From Desulfofundulus luciae (GTDB taxonomy: Bacteria > Bacillota > Desulfotomaculia > Desulfotomaculales > Desulfovirgulaceae): a DNA stretch of 39,268 bases. Positions 6,756 through 14,590 of the stretch are shown here, one piece after another. Position numbers and translations under genes: made by a program. The notes below the pieces were generated by a model, which was given only the letters and a program-made list of their open reading frames with translations, made no database searches and was not told where the DNA came from. The stretch's first letter is position 1. Each line of letters begins with the position of its first letter. The stretch is taken from positions 1-39,268 of the forward strand of contig NZ_JAUSUX010000025.1 of assembly GCF_030813795.1 (NCBI RefSeq), written 5' to 3'.

Positions 6756-6809
6756 CTAACAACCCCTGCGTGTCCGGGTGCAGGGGTAAAAGCGTCCATA
6801 CTCTAACAT
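6756..6809 (-). CDS. Riboswitch-linked upstream ORF, 17 aa
   Basis: ATG at 6809 preceded by a very strong site (GGGGAGGTG, 4 nt spacing) opens MLEYGRFYPCTRTRRGC and stops at a TAG. The ribosome binding site (GGTGAAAG, 6810-6817) can pair with CTTTTCACC (6842-6850), just after the cobalamin aptamer, giving a classical sequestering hairpin. The coding region itself contains an 8-bp hairpin (ACCCCTGC/GCAGGGGT, 6762-6787) followed by a T-rich stretch, so a translating ribosome would disrupt it. I infer a leader peptide; the amino acid sequence is of unknown meaning. Confidence 0.55.
   Translation of the reverse strand: MLEYGRFYPCTRTRRGC
6762..6787 (-). terminator. Hairpin inside the 17-codon leader ORF
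   Basis: Perfect 8-bp stem (6780-6787 with 6762-6769), loop of 10 nt, followed by TGTTAGTTTTTT. The T-tract is separated from the stem by 6 nt, so termination strength is uncertain. Confidence 0.4.
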
Positions 6810-6850
6810 CTTTCACCTCCCCATGGACCGTAGGTACAAACGGTGAAAAG

Positions 6851-7112
6851 GAACGGGCAGGTTTCCTGGCTCATGGATCACTGCCCCACCACGCCTTCCC
6901 AACCCAGCATTCACCAGCGACATCGGTTAAACCATACTGTTACATTTTCCCTGCTGAACAAGCGTGTCATTGGATATAGCCGCTCATCCTCATCAGTGAG
7001 TGCTGGGCCAGTGGCTTTGTGTGGCGGGCTCCCCATTCACAGTGGCGGCACCGCGTCAGATTTTCACTGACTTCCCTCTATCCTTGCCTTTTGCGGCAGG
7101 GAGCACCCGTTC
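6851..7112 (-). promoter_or_regulatory. Cobalamin riboswitch
   Basis: Minus-strand RNA with the B12 box AGCCAGGAAACCTGCC (6856-6871) and the conserved core GCCACTG (twice). The closing P1 stem is formed by GAACGGG (7106-7112) and CCCGTTC (6851-6857). About 260 nt long, it binds adenosyl- or related cobalamins and normally lowers expression of cobalt uptake when B12 is plentiful. It lies upstream of cbiMNQO but is separated from cbiM by about 415 nt holding a short ORF and several hairpins. Confidence 0.92.
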
Positions 7113-7131
7113 ACTTTATTCAATTGCCTAA

Positions 7132-7160
7132 ATTATAACACAACAGGTATACGCTGTCCA
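7132..7160 (-). promoter_or_regulatory. Promoter of the cobalamin riboswitch-cbi operon
   Basis: TGGACA (7155-7160) and TATAAT (7132-7137) on the minus strand are 17 bp apart. Transcription should begin near 7125, about 13 nt before the aptamer. Confidence 0.75.
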
Positions 7161-7258
7161 GAATTTTTCCCGCCCACAAACTGCCAAAACTTCAGTCTCA
7201 GAACCCCTTCGCAAAATTGCCGGTAAAAACGGCATTGCCTCCCCGCGCCCCAAAATAT

Positions 7259-7289
7259 GGAAGACCTGGCCTTTTAGCGCAGGTCCTCC
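7259..7289 (-). terminator. Terminator of the tusA-hdr-dsrE operon
   Basis: GGAGGACCTG (7280-7289) pairs with CAGGTCTTCC (7259-7268), one G-U pair, followed by ATATTTTG. It lies 5 nt beyond the dsrE-like stop codon. A second weaker hairpin is at 7219-7235. Confidence 0.6.
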
Positions 7290-7294
7290 AAAGG

Positions 7295-7762
7295 CTAAAT
7301 AAAGAGGTTTACATTGGCCTCGTCGGCTTCGGCCAGGTAGGTGGCCACCCCGGCAAACTCCAGGCCGTCGATGAGTTCTTCTTTCCTTATGCCCATCACG
7401 TCCATGGACATGGTACAGGCAATCATTCTTATACCCTGCTCCCTGGCTAACCGGATAAGTTCCGGAAGGGGGGTAACATTTTGCTGCTTCATTACGATCT
7501 TCATCATTTTTGCACCCAGGCCGCCGAAATTCATCTTCGATATCCCCAGCTTGCCGGCACCCCTGGGCATCATCCAGCCGAACAGCGCCTGCAAAAAACT
7601 CTTCTTTACCTTAACCTTCTCCGGCCTTCTCAGGACGTTTAATCCCCAGAAGGTGAAAAACATGGTCACCTCGTCACCCATGGCAGCAGCTCCATTGGCA
7701 ATGATAAAGGCGGCCATAACCCGGTCAAGATCACCGCTGAAGACGATGATGGTCTTTTTCAT
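7295..7762 (-). CDS. DsrE/DsrF/DsrH-like sulfur-carrier family protein
   Basis: A 155-aa protein of the DsrE-like family, which passes persulfide sulfur between TusA-type carriers and redox enzymes in the cytoplasm. The sequence opens with the family's strand (MKKTIIVFSGDLDRVMAAFI), then ANGAAAMGDEVTMFFTFWGL and a loop rich in Met/Lys. Near residue 117 is IRMIACTMSMDVMGI, whose Cys is the expected sulfur-binding residue. Many large members share the FGGLGAKMMKIVMKQ segment seen here. It is the last gene of an operon that begins with tusA, which matches the TusA-DsrE relay known in sulfur oxidisers. Confidence 0.85.
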   Translation of the reverse strand: MKKTIIVFSGDLDRVMAAFIIANGAAAMGDEVTMFFTFWGLNVLRRPEKVKVKKSFLQALFGWMMPRGAGKLGISKMNFGGLGAKMMKIVMKQQNVTPLPELIRLAREQGIRMIACTMSMDVMGIRKEELIDGLEFAGVATYLAEADEANVNLFI

Positions 7763-7790
7763 GTGCCTGCACCCCCGTGCCTTATTTTAG

Positions 7791-7859
7791 TTAACCGGCA
7801 AGTTGAGGACAAAAGATGTGGAACCGGTGTTTTTCTTCCAGCATAAAGAGGACCTTCAT
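7791..7859 (-). CDS. Possible 22-aa ORF between hdrB and dsrE
   Basis: An ATG at 7859 just after the hdrB stop (separated by one base), with GGGGGATAGG upstream, opens MKVLFMLEEKHRFHIFCPQL and ends AG at a TAA. The N-terminus has a strand-like start, but the product is too short to classify. It could be a remnant or chance. Confidence 0.2.
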   Translation of the reverse strand: MKVLFMLEEKHRFHIFCPQLAG

Positions 7860-7860
7860 C

Positions 7861-8823
7861 CTATCCCCCGCAGTAGGCCTGTACCAGGTAGCTGGATATA
7901 TCCTCCACCTGTATTTCTCCACCGGCTGCTTTTTGCAAATTCACCAGGCAGATCGGGCACATGGTCACCGCCCTGAAAGAAACCTTCTTGATTTGATCCA
8001 CCCTTTTTTTAGCATTTTCTTTTGCCTTCCTGGGGAACAGAGATTCGGCAGGCCCGCCGCAGCAGAAGGTGAACTTTCCGGAATCCACAGGTTCCCTTAA
8101 GTCAATGCCCGCTTTATCCAGCAAAGTTCTCTGCTCCTGCAGCACGTTCTCCTGCCTGGCATATAAACATGAGTCGTGGACGACCGCTTCCAGGCGGAGC
8201 TCCTTTCGGGGCTTCAGGTCCCGCTCCACCAGCACTTCCAGGTAGCTTTTTACCTGCAGGTCATATCCTTTGATCAGGTTAGGGTACACGGAACGAAGCA
8301 TATGGGTGGTGTGGGGGTCAACGGTGATGACCTTTTTGACCCGGTATTTTTTAAAAACATCCATTACTCTACGGGCGTGGGCCTCCAGGACATCGTCCAC
8401 TCCCAGGTCATAAACAAGCGCCCCCGAGTACAGGTCTTCTTCGTACAAATAACCGAACTCAACTCCCGCCCGCCTTAAAAGCCGTGCGATATTGACCAGT
8501 ATTCTGCCGCAGGACTCCTGCATGTTTCTGGACGGTACGGCCAGAAGACCCGCTACATTGATAAACCTGTTGATGACCCTTCCTACCTTTACAAAGTCAG
8601 CGATCCATGAATCCTCAATCTTTTCCTGGACCTTATTCAACGCCTCGATGTAGGGAATGAGCTGATACATCCTGCCGGTATAAAGGATGGTTTCCCCACC
8701 CCTGGTCAGCCCCAGACCCCTGGCCCATGCGCTTGCACTTTTATCCGGAACGGGCAGCACGGATTTTCTAATCCGCAGGTTATCCGCCAGAATGCCCACG
8801 GTATCGCCAATCGGTAACGGCAT
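7861..8823 (-). CDS. hdrB: HdrB-like (CCG-domain) iron-sulfur oxidoreductase subunit
   Basis: A 320-aa cysteine-rich-domain protein of the HdrB/HdrD/GlpC type, the catalytic or electron-exit subunit of heterodisulfide-reductase-like complexes. The second CCG domain is intact: HDSCLYAR, then FTFCCGGPAESLFP and MCPICLVNL. The first CCG domain has lost its CCG motif (it reads GGETILYTGRMYQL near residue 43, then QESCGRILVNIARLLR), so only one noncubane-type cluster can be expected. The start ATG has AAGGAG 8 nt upstream, 13 bp after hdrC. The partner is HdrC upstream. Substrate is unknown; neighbours TusA and DsrE suggest a protein-bound sulfur species. Confidence 0.85.
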   Translation of the reverse strand: MPLPIGDTVGILADNLRIRKSVLPVPDKSASAWARGLGLTRGGETILYTGRMYQLIPYIEALNKVQEKIEDSWIADFVKVGRVINRFINVAGLLAVPSRNMQESCGRILVNIARLLRRAGVEFGYLYEEDLYSGALVYDLGVDDVLEAHARRVMDVFKKYRVKKVITVDPHTTHMLRSVYPNLIKGYDLQVKSYLEVLVERDLKPRKELRLEAVVHDSCLYARQENVLQEQRTLLDKAGIDLREPVDSGKFTFCCGGPAESLFPRKAKENAKKRVDQIKKVSFRAVTMCPICLVNLQKAAGGEIQVEDISSYLVQAYCGG

Positions 8824-8836
8824 ATTACCATTCTCC

Positions 8837-9139
8837 TTAAATTTTGAAAACTTTCTTATTCATGTAGCAGCGGAGAAAACGCACATTTTCCGCTATATGC
8901 ACCTGTGCCGGGCAATTAACTTCGCACAGCCTGCACAAAAGGCAGGAATAAATGGTCTCTACATTTTCCAGCACCCTGTCCTTCACGCCCAATAACACGT
9001 AGCGGAACAGTTTCCGGGGGAGGAGTTCAATGCCCATGGGGCATACCGCACTGCATACCCCGCAGTTCATACAGGCAGAGGCATCAAACCGGCCAGACCT
9101 TTTAACCTCCTCAACAAAGTCGGGATTTACCAGTGCCAT
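8837..9139 (-). CDS. hdrC: HdrC-like ferredoxin subunit
   Basis: A 100-aa protein with two [4Fe-4S] motifs. CMNCGVCSAVCP lies near residues 23-34 and CLLCRLCEVNCP near 67-78, the HdrC pattern. It passes electrons from the HdrA flavoproteins to HdrB. The ATG overlaps the stop of the preceding small gene by one base (TGATG), so the two are translationally coupled. The sequence between the clusters (GIELLPRKLFRYVLLGVKD) is typical of HdrC. Confidence 0.9.
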   Translation of the reverse strand: MALVNPDFVEEVKRSGRFDASACMNCGVCSAVCPMGIELLPRKLFRYVLLGVKDRVLENVETIYSCLLCRLCEVNCPAQVHIAENVRFLRCYMNKKVFKI

Positions 9140-9384
9140 CAGCTCTCCTCCTTGATTACCGCCCTGTACTTGTAATAGCCCTCGTCGGTTAACTCGTCCT
9201 CACATAAATGGCCGTATTTGCGCATGCCCATGACCCAGAACATGACTTCATGGCAAGGATAACCCACTGCTTCCGCTATTTCCGGAACGGTTTTGGGACC
9301 GTCCTTCAGGACATCGAGGATCTTATCCCTCATCAGCATTTCTTCCCTGACGACTTCCCTGACGTCTCTCACCCTGCCGTTCAT
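9139..9384 (-). CDS. Small helix-turn-helix-like protein in the hdr operon
   Basis: An 81-aa protein starting at the ATG at 9384, which overlaps the HdrA stop (TGATG) and has AAAGGAG 8 nt upstream; an ATG at 9390 is too close to that site. Residues 16-70 read as a winged-helix fold: MLMRDKILDVLKDGPKTVPE, IAEAVGYPCHEVMFWVMGMR, then a wing with YGHLCEDELTDEGYYKY. This is the arrangement of small DNA-binding regulators, but two cysteines and its place between hdrA and hdrC leave open a structural role in the complex. It could regulate the operon or a protein partner. Confidence 0.65.
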   Translation of the reverse strand: MNGRVRDVREVVREEMLMRDKILDVLKDGPKTVPEIAEAVGYPCHEVMFWVMGMRKYGHLCEDELTDEGYYKYRAVIKEES

Positions 9385-11117
9385 CAGCATATCTCCTTTA
9401 CCAGAGCATCAATCATGGACTTGATCTGTGCGCCTGTATAACCCCTGAGATTGAGGGCATCCCGGGAACAGGTTGGAACGCAGCCGCCGCAGCCCTTGCA
9501 GACCGCTTCGTTTACCCGGGCCACTTCCCTGCCCCGGTATTGCTCTTGTTCAATGGCGGAGTAAGGACAGGCCTGGGCACACACCCCGCACCAGGTACAC
9601 AGCTGGGGATCCACGGCGGCAATGAGCGGCTCAAGCTCAACATAGCCTTTTTTGAGGATGGAAGCGCTCTGGGCAACCGCCGCCAGGGCGGAGGCCACGC
9701 TTTCGGAAGAGTTCTTGGGACCCTGGCAGGCACCGCAGATGAACACGCCGTCCACCACCGTTTCCACCGGACGCAGTTTGGGGTGTATCTCGTTGAAAAA
9801 CCCGTCCCTTCCCACGGGCAGCTTCAAGATATCCACCAGCTTCCCGTTCTTTTTGGGGACCATGCCGGTGGCCAGAACCACAACGTCGGCCCGTATTTCA
9901 AACTCTTCTCCAGAGGTCAGCAAATCCTTAACGGTCACCTTTAATTTCCCGTTCCCACCCTGTTCAACCCTGGGAGGCTCGCTTGCGTCAAACTTAAGAA
10001 AGGTGGCCCCCCGCTTTAATGCCTCCCTGTAAAGCAGCTCAAACCTGCCGTAGGTCCGCATGTCCCGGAAAAGGTGAAACTGATGAATTTCGGGGTTCTT
10101 TTCAAAAGCCAGATTGGCAGCATGAACCGTCGCATTACAGCAGTAACGGGAGCAATAACGATTGGCGTTTTCCATATCCGTACCCTGCCTGCTTCCGACG
10201 CAGTAAATGTAGACCACGTCCTTTATTTCCCTGCCGTTGTAAACCAGCCTGCCGCCGGAATTGTCCAGGAGCTCCTGGAATGCGGCAAGGGTCATTACGC
10301 CCTCCAGCCCGTAACCGTACTCACCTTCCCGCGGTTGATAAGGATCAAAACCCGTGGCCACAATGATTGCTCCCACCCGCACACCAATATCGCTTTCCGC
10401 AGGCTCTTTTATTCTTATCCTTACGTGGAAGTCCCCCATGCTTCCCGATTTTTCCACCACCTCGGCATTGGTGAAAAGAGTAATGCTTTCTCTCTTTTTA
10501 ACCTCGTCAAGCAACTGATCAATTAACTCCCGGCCCTTCTTCCCGTGGGGGTACATCTTTCCAAACCGGGCAACCCATCCGCCCACAACCGGAGCCCGCT
10601 CCACCAGGTAAACACAGATGCCGATGTCCGCCAGCCCAATGGCCGCCCGCAGGCCCGCTATCCCCGCGCCAATAATCAATACCCCGGGTACCGTGTCAAT
10701 TTTAACGGGTTGAAGCGGCTCGGTTAAATTGGTCCTGGCAATCCCCGCCCTTACCAGCCTGATGGCCTTTTCGGTGGCTCCTTCCCTGTCACCGGTATGG
10801 GCCCAGGAGCACTGCTCCCTGATATTAACCTGGGTATACTGGTACGGGTTAAGCCCCGCCCTTCTGGCCACGTCCCTGAAGGTGTAAAGGTGCAGTTTCG
10901 GGGAACAGGACGCCACCACCAGGCCGTCCAAGTTTTGCTCCTTAATATCCTGAATTATTTCCTGCTGGGCGGCATCGGAACAGGTGAACACGGCCGTCCT
11001 GGCCACCACGACTCCCGGCTCGTCACAAACGGCCTTGACCACTCTGTCTACATCCACGTAATCGGAAATGTTCCCGCCACAATGGCAGATGTACACGCCT
11101 ATTCTCCGGTCGCTCAT
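9384..11117 (-). CDS. hdrA: HdrA-type flavin/iron-sulfur subunit
   Basis: A 577-aa HdrA homologue. HdrA carries FAD and several [4Fe-4S] clusters and is the flavin centre, often bifurcating, of heterodisulfide reductases. Here: N-terminal domain with CHCGGN (Cys11, Cys13) and CSDAAQQ; Rossmann motif GAGIAG (150-155); EERAP-like VERAPVVGGWVARFG; the HdrA Cys cluster CVGSRQG...NRYCSRYCC; and a C-terminal ferredoxin domain with CTWCGVCAQACP (507-518) and CKGCGGCVPTC (540-550). The ATG overlaps the preceding HdrA-GltD gene by 4 bp. It is the full-length HdrA of this operon and would receive or split electrons with its larger neighbour. Confidence 0.9.
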   Translation of the reverse strand: MSDRRIGVYICHCGGNISDYVDVDRVVKAVCDEPGVVVARTAVFTCSDAAQQEIIQDIKEQNLDGLVVASCSPKLHLYTFRDVARRAGLNPYQYTQVNIREQCSWAHTGDREGATEKAIRLVRAGIARTNLTEPLQPVKIDTVPGVLIIGAGIAGLRAAIGLADIGICVYLVERAPVVGGWVARFGKMYPHGKKGRELIDQLLDEVKKRESITLFTNAEVVEKSGSMGDFHVRIRIKEPAESDIGVRVGAIIVATGFDPYQPREGEYGYGLEGVMTLAAFQELLDNSGGRLVYNGREIKDVVYIYCVGSRQGTDMENANRYCSRYCCNATVHAANLAFEKNPEIHQFHLFRDMRTYGRFELLYREALKRGATFLKFDASEPPRVEQGGNGKLKVTVKDLLTSGEEFEIRADVVVLATGMVPKKNGKLVDILKLPVGRDGFFNEIHPKLRPVETVVDGVFICGACQGPKNSSESVASALAAVAQSASILKKGYVELEPLIAAVDPQLCTWCGVCAQACPYSAIEQEQYRGREVARVNEAVCKGCGGCVPTCSRDALNLRGYTGAQIKSMIDALVKEIC

Positions 11118-13822
11118 TTTGTCACCCTTATCCTTTCCACATAGGCTGCCGCCTGAGCTGCAGCCGCCCCGGCGTGCAATATGGAGTCGGGTATGTCCCT
11201 GGCACCGGAAGCAGCCCCGGCCACGAAGACCCCATCAATACTTGTTTTGCCCGGGTTCAGGTCCTCATCCACTTCCCTGACGAAAAGGTACTCATCTAAT
11301 TCCAGTTTCTCGCCTGCAAACAGATTTTGTACCCGGGGATTGGGGAGAAGTCCTACGGATAGAACCACCAGGTCGTGTTCCGCCCGGGCCAGCTTCCCGC
11401 CGTTATCAATGTCTTCATAGTAAAGAATGAGATTGCCGTCTTCCTTTTCCTCGATCCTGGCAATTCTCCCCTTTACAAAACTGGCGCCCATGGCCCTTGC
11501 CTGGTCGTAAAACTCCTCATACCCTTTGCCGAAGGCCCGTACATCGATGTAATAAACCGTCACGTCCGCAAGAGGTAGCGCACCCATGATGAGCTGATTT
11601 TGCTTGACCGAATACATGCAGCACACCCTGGAACACAGGGGGTTGTTTACGGACTGGTCCCTTGACCCGGTACAGAGGACAAAAGCTATGCTCTCGGGAA
11701 CCTTGCCGTCGGATGGTCTCAACACACCGTTGTATGGCCTGGTGGGAGCCAGCAACCGGTCCATCTGCATGCCGGTAATGACGTTTTTAAATTTCCCGTA
11801 TCCGTATTGCGGCTTTTGATGGGCGGGGAAAAGTTGAAACCCGGTGGCTATGATCACGGCATTGACCTGAAACTCCTTTTTCTCCTCCTTCATAGACAGG
11901 TCAACGGCATTGGCCGGACAGGTGGCCACACACTGACGGCATTCGGAGCATATCCCGCAGTCAAGGCATCTCCCGGCACTGTACCGCGCCTGTTCTTCAG
12001 TCAGGGGAAGTTCCGTTTCCGAAAAATCGCCGGGTTTCTCCCGCAGGATTTCGCCACTCTCCACCGGGAGAAGGGTCCGGTAGCTTTGCTGCCTGGCCAT
12101 AACCTTTTCCTTATTCACAACCGGCGTCCTGTAATCAAAATCTGCCCCTTTGAGCTCTTCCCCTTTTAAATAGCGGTCGATGAAGAAAGCCGCCCGTCTA
12201 CCCTGGGCGACGGCGTTGACAATCATGGAGGGCCCGGTGACCACGTCTCCCCCGGCAAAGACATAAGGCACCGTGGTCTGCAAGGTTTCCGGGTCAACAC
12301 TGATGGTATGGTTATCGTTAATTTGCAAAAGCTTTTGAAAAGCTTTTGTCTCGGGCTCAAGGCCGACGGCAGTTATGACCATGTCGGCCGCAATTCTGTA
12401 TTCGGAACCTTCAACCGGTTTCGACTTTCTCCTCCCGCCGGCATCCGGTTCACCCAGCTCCATCTTCATACTTTCAACTGCGGTTAGTATTCCATCCCGG
12501 CCGATAAACTTTTTGGGCACGCTTAAGTATTGAAATTCTACTCCTTCCCGTTCAGCCGCCGTAATTTCCCGGTCATGGGCGGGCATCTCGGCCCTGCTTC
12601 GCCGGTACTGCACGATCACCCTTTTAGCGCCCAGCCTCACGGCCACCCTGGCCGCATCTATGGCCACATTGCCGCCGCCCACCACGACAACCGTCCTGTC
12701 CTTGAGGGAGATCTTCCGGTCCAGGTTCACCTGCTGCAGGAAATCCAGGGCGCTGACCACACCGTCCAGGTCTTCGCCCTCAACTCCCATCTTTTTAGCG
12801 CCCGGCGTACCGGTGGCCACGAATATGGCGTCAAAGCCGCTATTTTTCAGCTCCTCCAGGTCTTCCACCTTCACCCCTGTTTTGATCTCCACCCCCAGGG
12901 CCGTTACATTTTTGATATCCCTGTCCACCACGTGTTTGGGGAGCCTGAAGGAAGGTATGGCCGTGCGCAGCATGCCGCCGGGCTGCGCCCGGGCTTCAAA
13001 AATGGTCACCCGGTAGCCTTTCCTGGCCAGGAAGAAGGCGGCGGTAAGGCCGGCCGGCCCCGCTCCCACAACGGCGACCTTTTTGTCCTTAAGTTCATCT
13101 GGAGGGCTGGACGCGGGCTCGGAGTGCTCCCGGTAATAGCGGTCGGCAATAAAACGTTTAATTCTCCTGATGGGCAGGGGCCCCTCAAGGCCGCCCCTGG
13201 TACACTCGCCTTCGCAGGGTGCATAGCAGGCCCTGCCCAGGCTGCCCACCAGGGGCGTGCTTTCCAGTACCAGGTCAAAGGCTTCCCGGTATTTCCCACC
13301 CCTGACCAGGGCGATGTAACCATGGGCTTTTATGCCCGCCGGGCAGGTGAAGGAACAGGGGGATGTACCTTCCCGCTCAATAACGGCCTTTTTCGGAACG
13401 GCCTGGGGGAAGGGGATATAAGCGGCCCTCCTGGCCACCATATCGAAGTTGAATTGATCCGGAACCGCTACGTTACAGTTCATTTCACACTGCCGGCAGC
13501 CGGTGCACAGGGTGTGGTTAATAAAGGTGGGCTTTTGGCGGACCTTCACGTTAAACCTGCCGTTTGGGAGCCTCCTGATCTCCTCCACTTCGGAATAAAT
13601 CATTACCTCAATATTGGGGTGATGCACTGTGGCGGCCATTTTGGGCGTGGAGATGCAACTGGCACAATCAAGGGTTGGGAATACCTTGCTCAACAGAATC
13701 ATTTTACCGCCAACACTGGCTTCCTTTTCCACCAGCAGGACCTTGTATCCCATGTCCCCCAGTTTGAGGGCTGACTCCATACCCCCAATCCCGCTGCCGA
13801 TCACGAGAACATCGTAGCTCAT
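11114..13822 (-). CDS. HdrA-like flavoprotein with inserted GltD-type NAD(P)H module
   Basis: A 902-aa composite flavoprotein. Residues 1-150 are HdrA-like: GSGIGG (9-14), LDCASC (Cys53, Cys56), and a [4Fe-4S] motif CTGCRQCEMNC (106-116). Residues about 150-620 match glutamate synthase small subunit/NfnB-type oxidoreductases: Cys156/160 and Cys199/203/207 of the N-terminal cluster, FAD motif GAGPAG (253-258), the NAD(P)H motif GGGNVA, YRRSRAEMPA and FAGGDVVTGP. The rest returns to HdrA: CLDCGICSECRQCVATCP, CTGSRDQ...LCSRVCC and a final FAD-binding GVFVAGAA. NAD(P)H oxidation or reduction is therefore likely to be built into this Hdr complex. It lies 3 bp after mvhD and overlaps hdrA. Confidence 0.88.
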   Translation of the reverse strand: MSYDVLVIGSGIGGMESALKLGDMGYKVLLVEKEASVGGKMILLSKVFPTLDCASCISTPKMAATVHHPNIEVMIYSEVEEIRRLPNGRFNVKVRQKPTFINHTLCTGCRQCEMNCNVAVPDQFNFDMVARRAAYIPFPQAVPKKAVIEREGTSPCSFTCPAGIKAHGYIALVRGGKYREAFDLVLESTPLVGSLGRACYAPCEGECTRGGLEGPLPIRRIKRFIADRYYREHSEPASSPPDELKDKKVAVVGAGPAGLTAAFFLARKGYRVTIFEARAQPGGMLRTAIPSFRLPKHVVDRDIKNVTALGVEIKTGVKVEDLEELKNSGFDAIFVATGTPGAKKMGVEGEDLDGVVSALDFLQQVNLDRKISLKDRTVVVVGGGNVAIDAARVAVRLGAKRVIVQYRRSRAEMPAHDREITAAEREGVEFQYLSVPKKFIGRDGILTAVESMKMELGEPDAGGRRKSKPVEGSEYRIAADMVITAVGLEPETKAFQKLLQINDNHTISVDPETLQTTVPYVFAGGDVVTGPSMIVNAVAQGRRAAFFIDRYLKGEELKGADFDYRTPVVNKEKVMARQQSYRTLLPVESGEILREKPGDFSETELPLTEEQARYSAGRCLDCGICSECRQCVATCPANAVDLSMKEEKKEFQVNAVIIATGFQLFPAHQKPQYGYGKFKNVITGMQMDRLLAPTRPYNGVLRPSDGKVPESIAFVLCTGSRDQSVNNPLCSRVCCMYSVKQNQLIMGALPLADVTVYYIDVRAFGKGYEEFYDQARAMGASFVKGRIARIEEKEDGNLILYYEDIDNGGKLARAEHDLVVLSVGLLPNPRVQNLFAGEKLELDEYLFVREVDEDLNPGKTSIDGVFVAGAASGARDIPDSILHAGAAAAQAAAYVERIRVTK

Positions 13823-13825
13823 GCT

Positions 13826-14254
13826 TTATCCCTTCCTGGCGGGTCCGAGCTTCTTCAAAGACTCGGAAAATTCTTTCATATGGCTGGTGAACGGCCCGGC
13901 GCAGACCGAGCAAATGGCCGACATTCTCACCCGTTGGGGCTCATACCCTTTCCGGCCGAGAAGCTCCTGTGCCTTTTGCACGATATCAGACGTCCTTTCC
14001 GCACAGTCCGGAAGATAGGCGCATTCTTCCCCGTCGGCGGCCAAAAAAACTCCGTCAAAACCTTTTTCCACCGCGTATAAAATCCACTCGGGCTTGATGC
14101 CGCTGGTGCAGGGCATGCTGATGACCATAACCGAAGGCGGGTAGTGCATGTGGGAACTGCCGGCGAGGTCGATGCCCGGGTCGGAAATGTTGTTTGTGGA
14201 AAAGACGAGGATCTTCGGGGAAAAATCTTTGCCTGTGTTAGCCTGCCCGGGCAT
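13826..14254 (-). CDS. mvhD: MvhD/FlpD-type [2Fe-2S] electron-transfer subunit
   Basis: A 142-aa member of the MvhD family, which hands electrons between HdrA and a hydrogenase, formate dehydrogenase or other donor. Recognisable features are ILVFSTNNISDPGIDLAG near the N-terminus, MPCTSGIKPEWILYAVEKGF with the conserved Cys, DGVFLAADGEECAYL, and the C-terminal RVRMSAICSVCAGPFTSHM with CSVC. Most family members begin IxxFCCNWCSY; here the first cysteines are replaced by STN, so the [2Fe-2S] ligation may differ. The spacing to tusA is 1 bp and to the downstream gene 3 bp. Confidence 0.87.
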   Translation of the reverse strand: MPGQANTGKDFSPKILVFSTNNISDPGIDLAGSSHMHYPPSVMVISMPCTSGIKPEWILYAVEKGFDGVFLAADGEECAYLPDCAERTSDIVQKAQELLGRKGYEPQRVRMSAICSVCAGPFTSHMKEFSESLKKLGPARKG

Positions 14255-14255
14255 A

Positions 14256-14510
14256 TTACTTCATCCTCTTTACGTAGAGCTTCCAGTAACCGGCTTCTTC
14301 AAGCACACCGAGAAACTCGTGTCCCATTTTCTTGGCCCAGGCCGGAATATCTTTTTGGGATCCGGAGTCAGTGGCCAGAATCTCCATAATTTCTCCCACC
14401 TTAACATCCGCTATGGCCTTTTTTGCCGCCATAATCGGTCCGGGGCAGGAAACCCCCCTTGCGTCCACAACTTTGCTGGCCTTAATGTTTTTCAGCTCCC
14501 CAGTGGTCAT
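14256..14510 (-). CDS. tusA: TusA-family sulfur carrier
   Basis: An 84-aa TusA-like protein that carries a persulfide on a conserved cysteine. The CPGP motif sits in ARGVSCPGPIMAAKKAI (Cys23 by the chosen start), and the C-terminal part, MEILATDSGSQKDIPAWAKK then GHEFLGVLEEAGYWKLYVK, is the usual TusA fold. AAGGAGGCGGAGG precedes the ATG. As first gene of the operon it points to sulfur transfer as the job of the Hdr-like proteins downstream, as in the sHdr/TusA/DsrE systems of sulfur oxidisers. Confidence 0.92.
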   Translation of the reverse strand: MTTGELKNIKASKVVDARGVSCPGPIMAAKKAIADVKVGEIMEILATDSGSQKDIPAWAKKMGHEFLGVLEEAGYWKLYVKRMK

Positions 14511-14590
14511 AAAACCTCCGCCTCCTTAAATTTGGGATGAGATTTTCATACGTGCATCCTTTCTACCCATACCAGTATATGAAAGTACCA

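Noticed and set aside
12530-13774. 414-codon plus-strand open frame opposite the HdrA-GltD gene
   Set aside because: It is antisense to a clearly conserved gene, with low-quality His/Gly/Pro-rich composition typical of GC-rich antisense frames.
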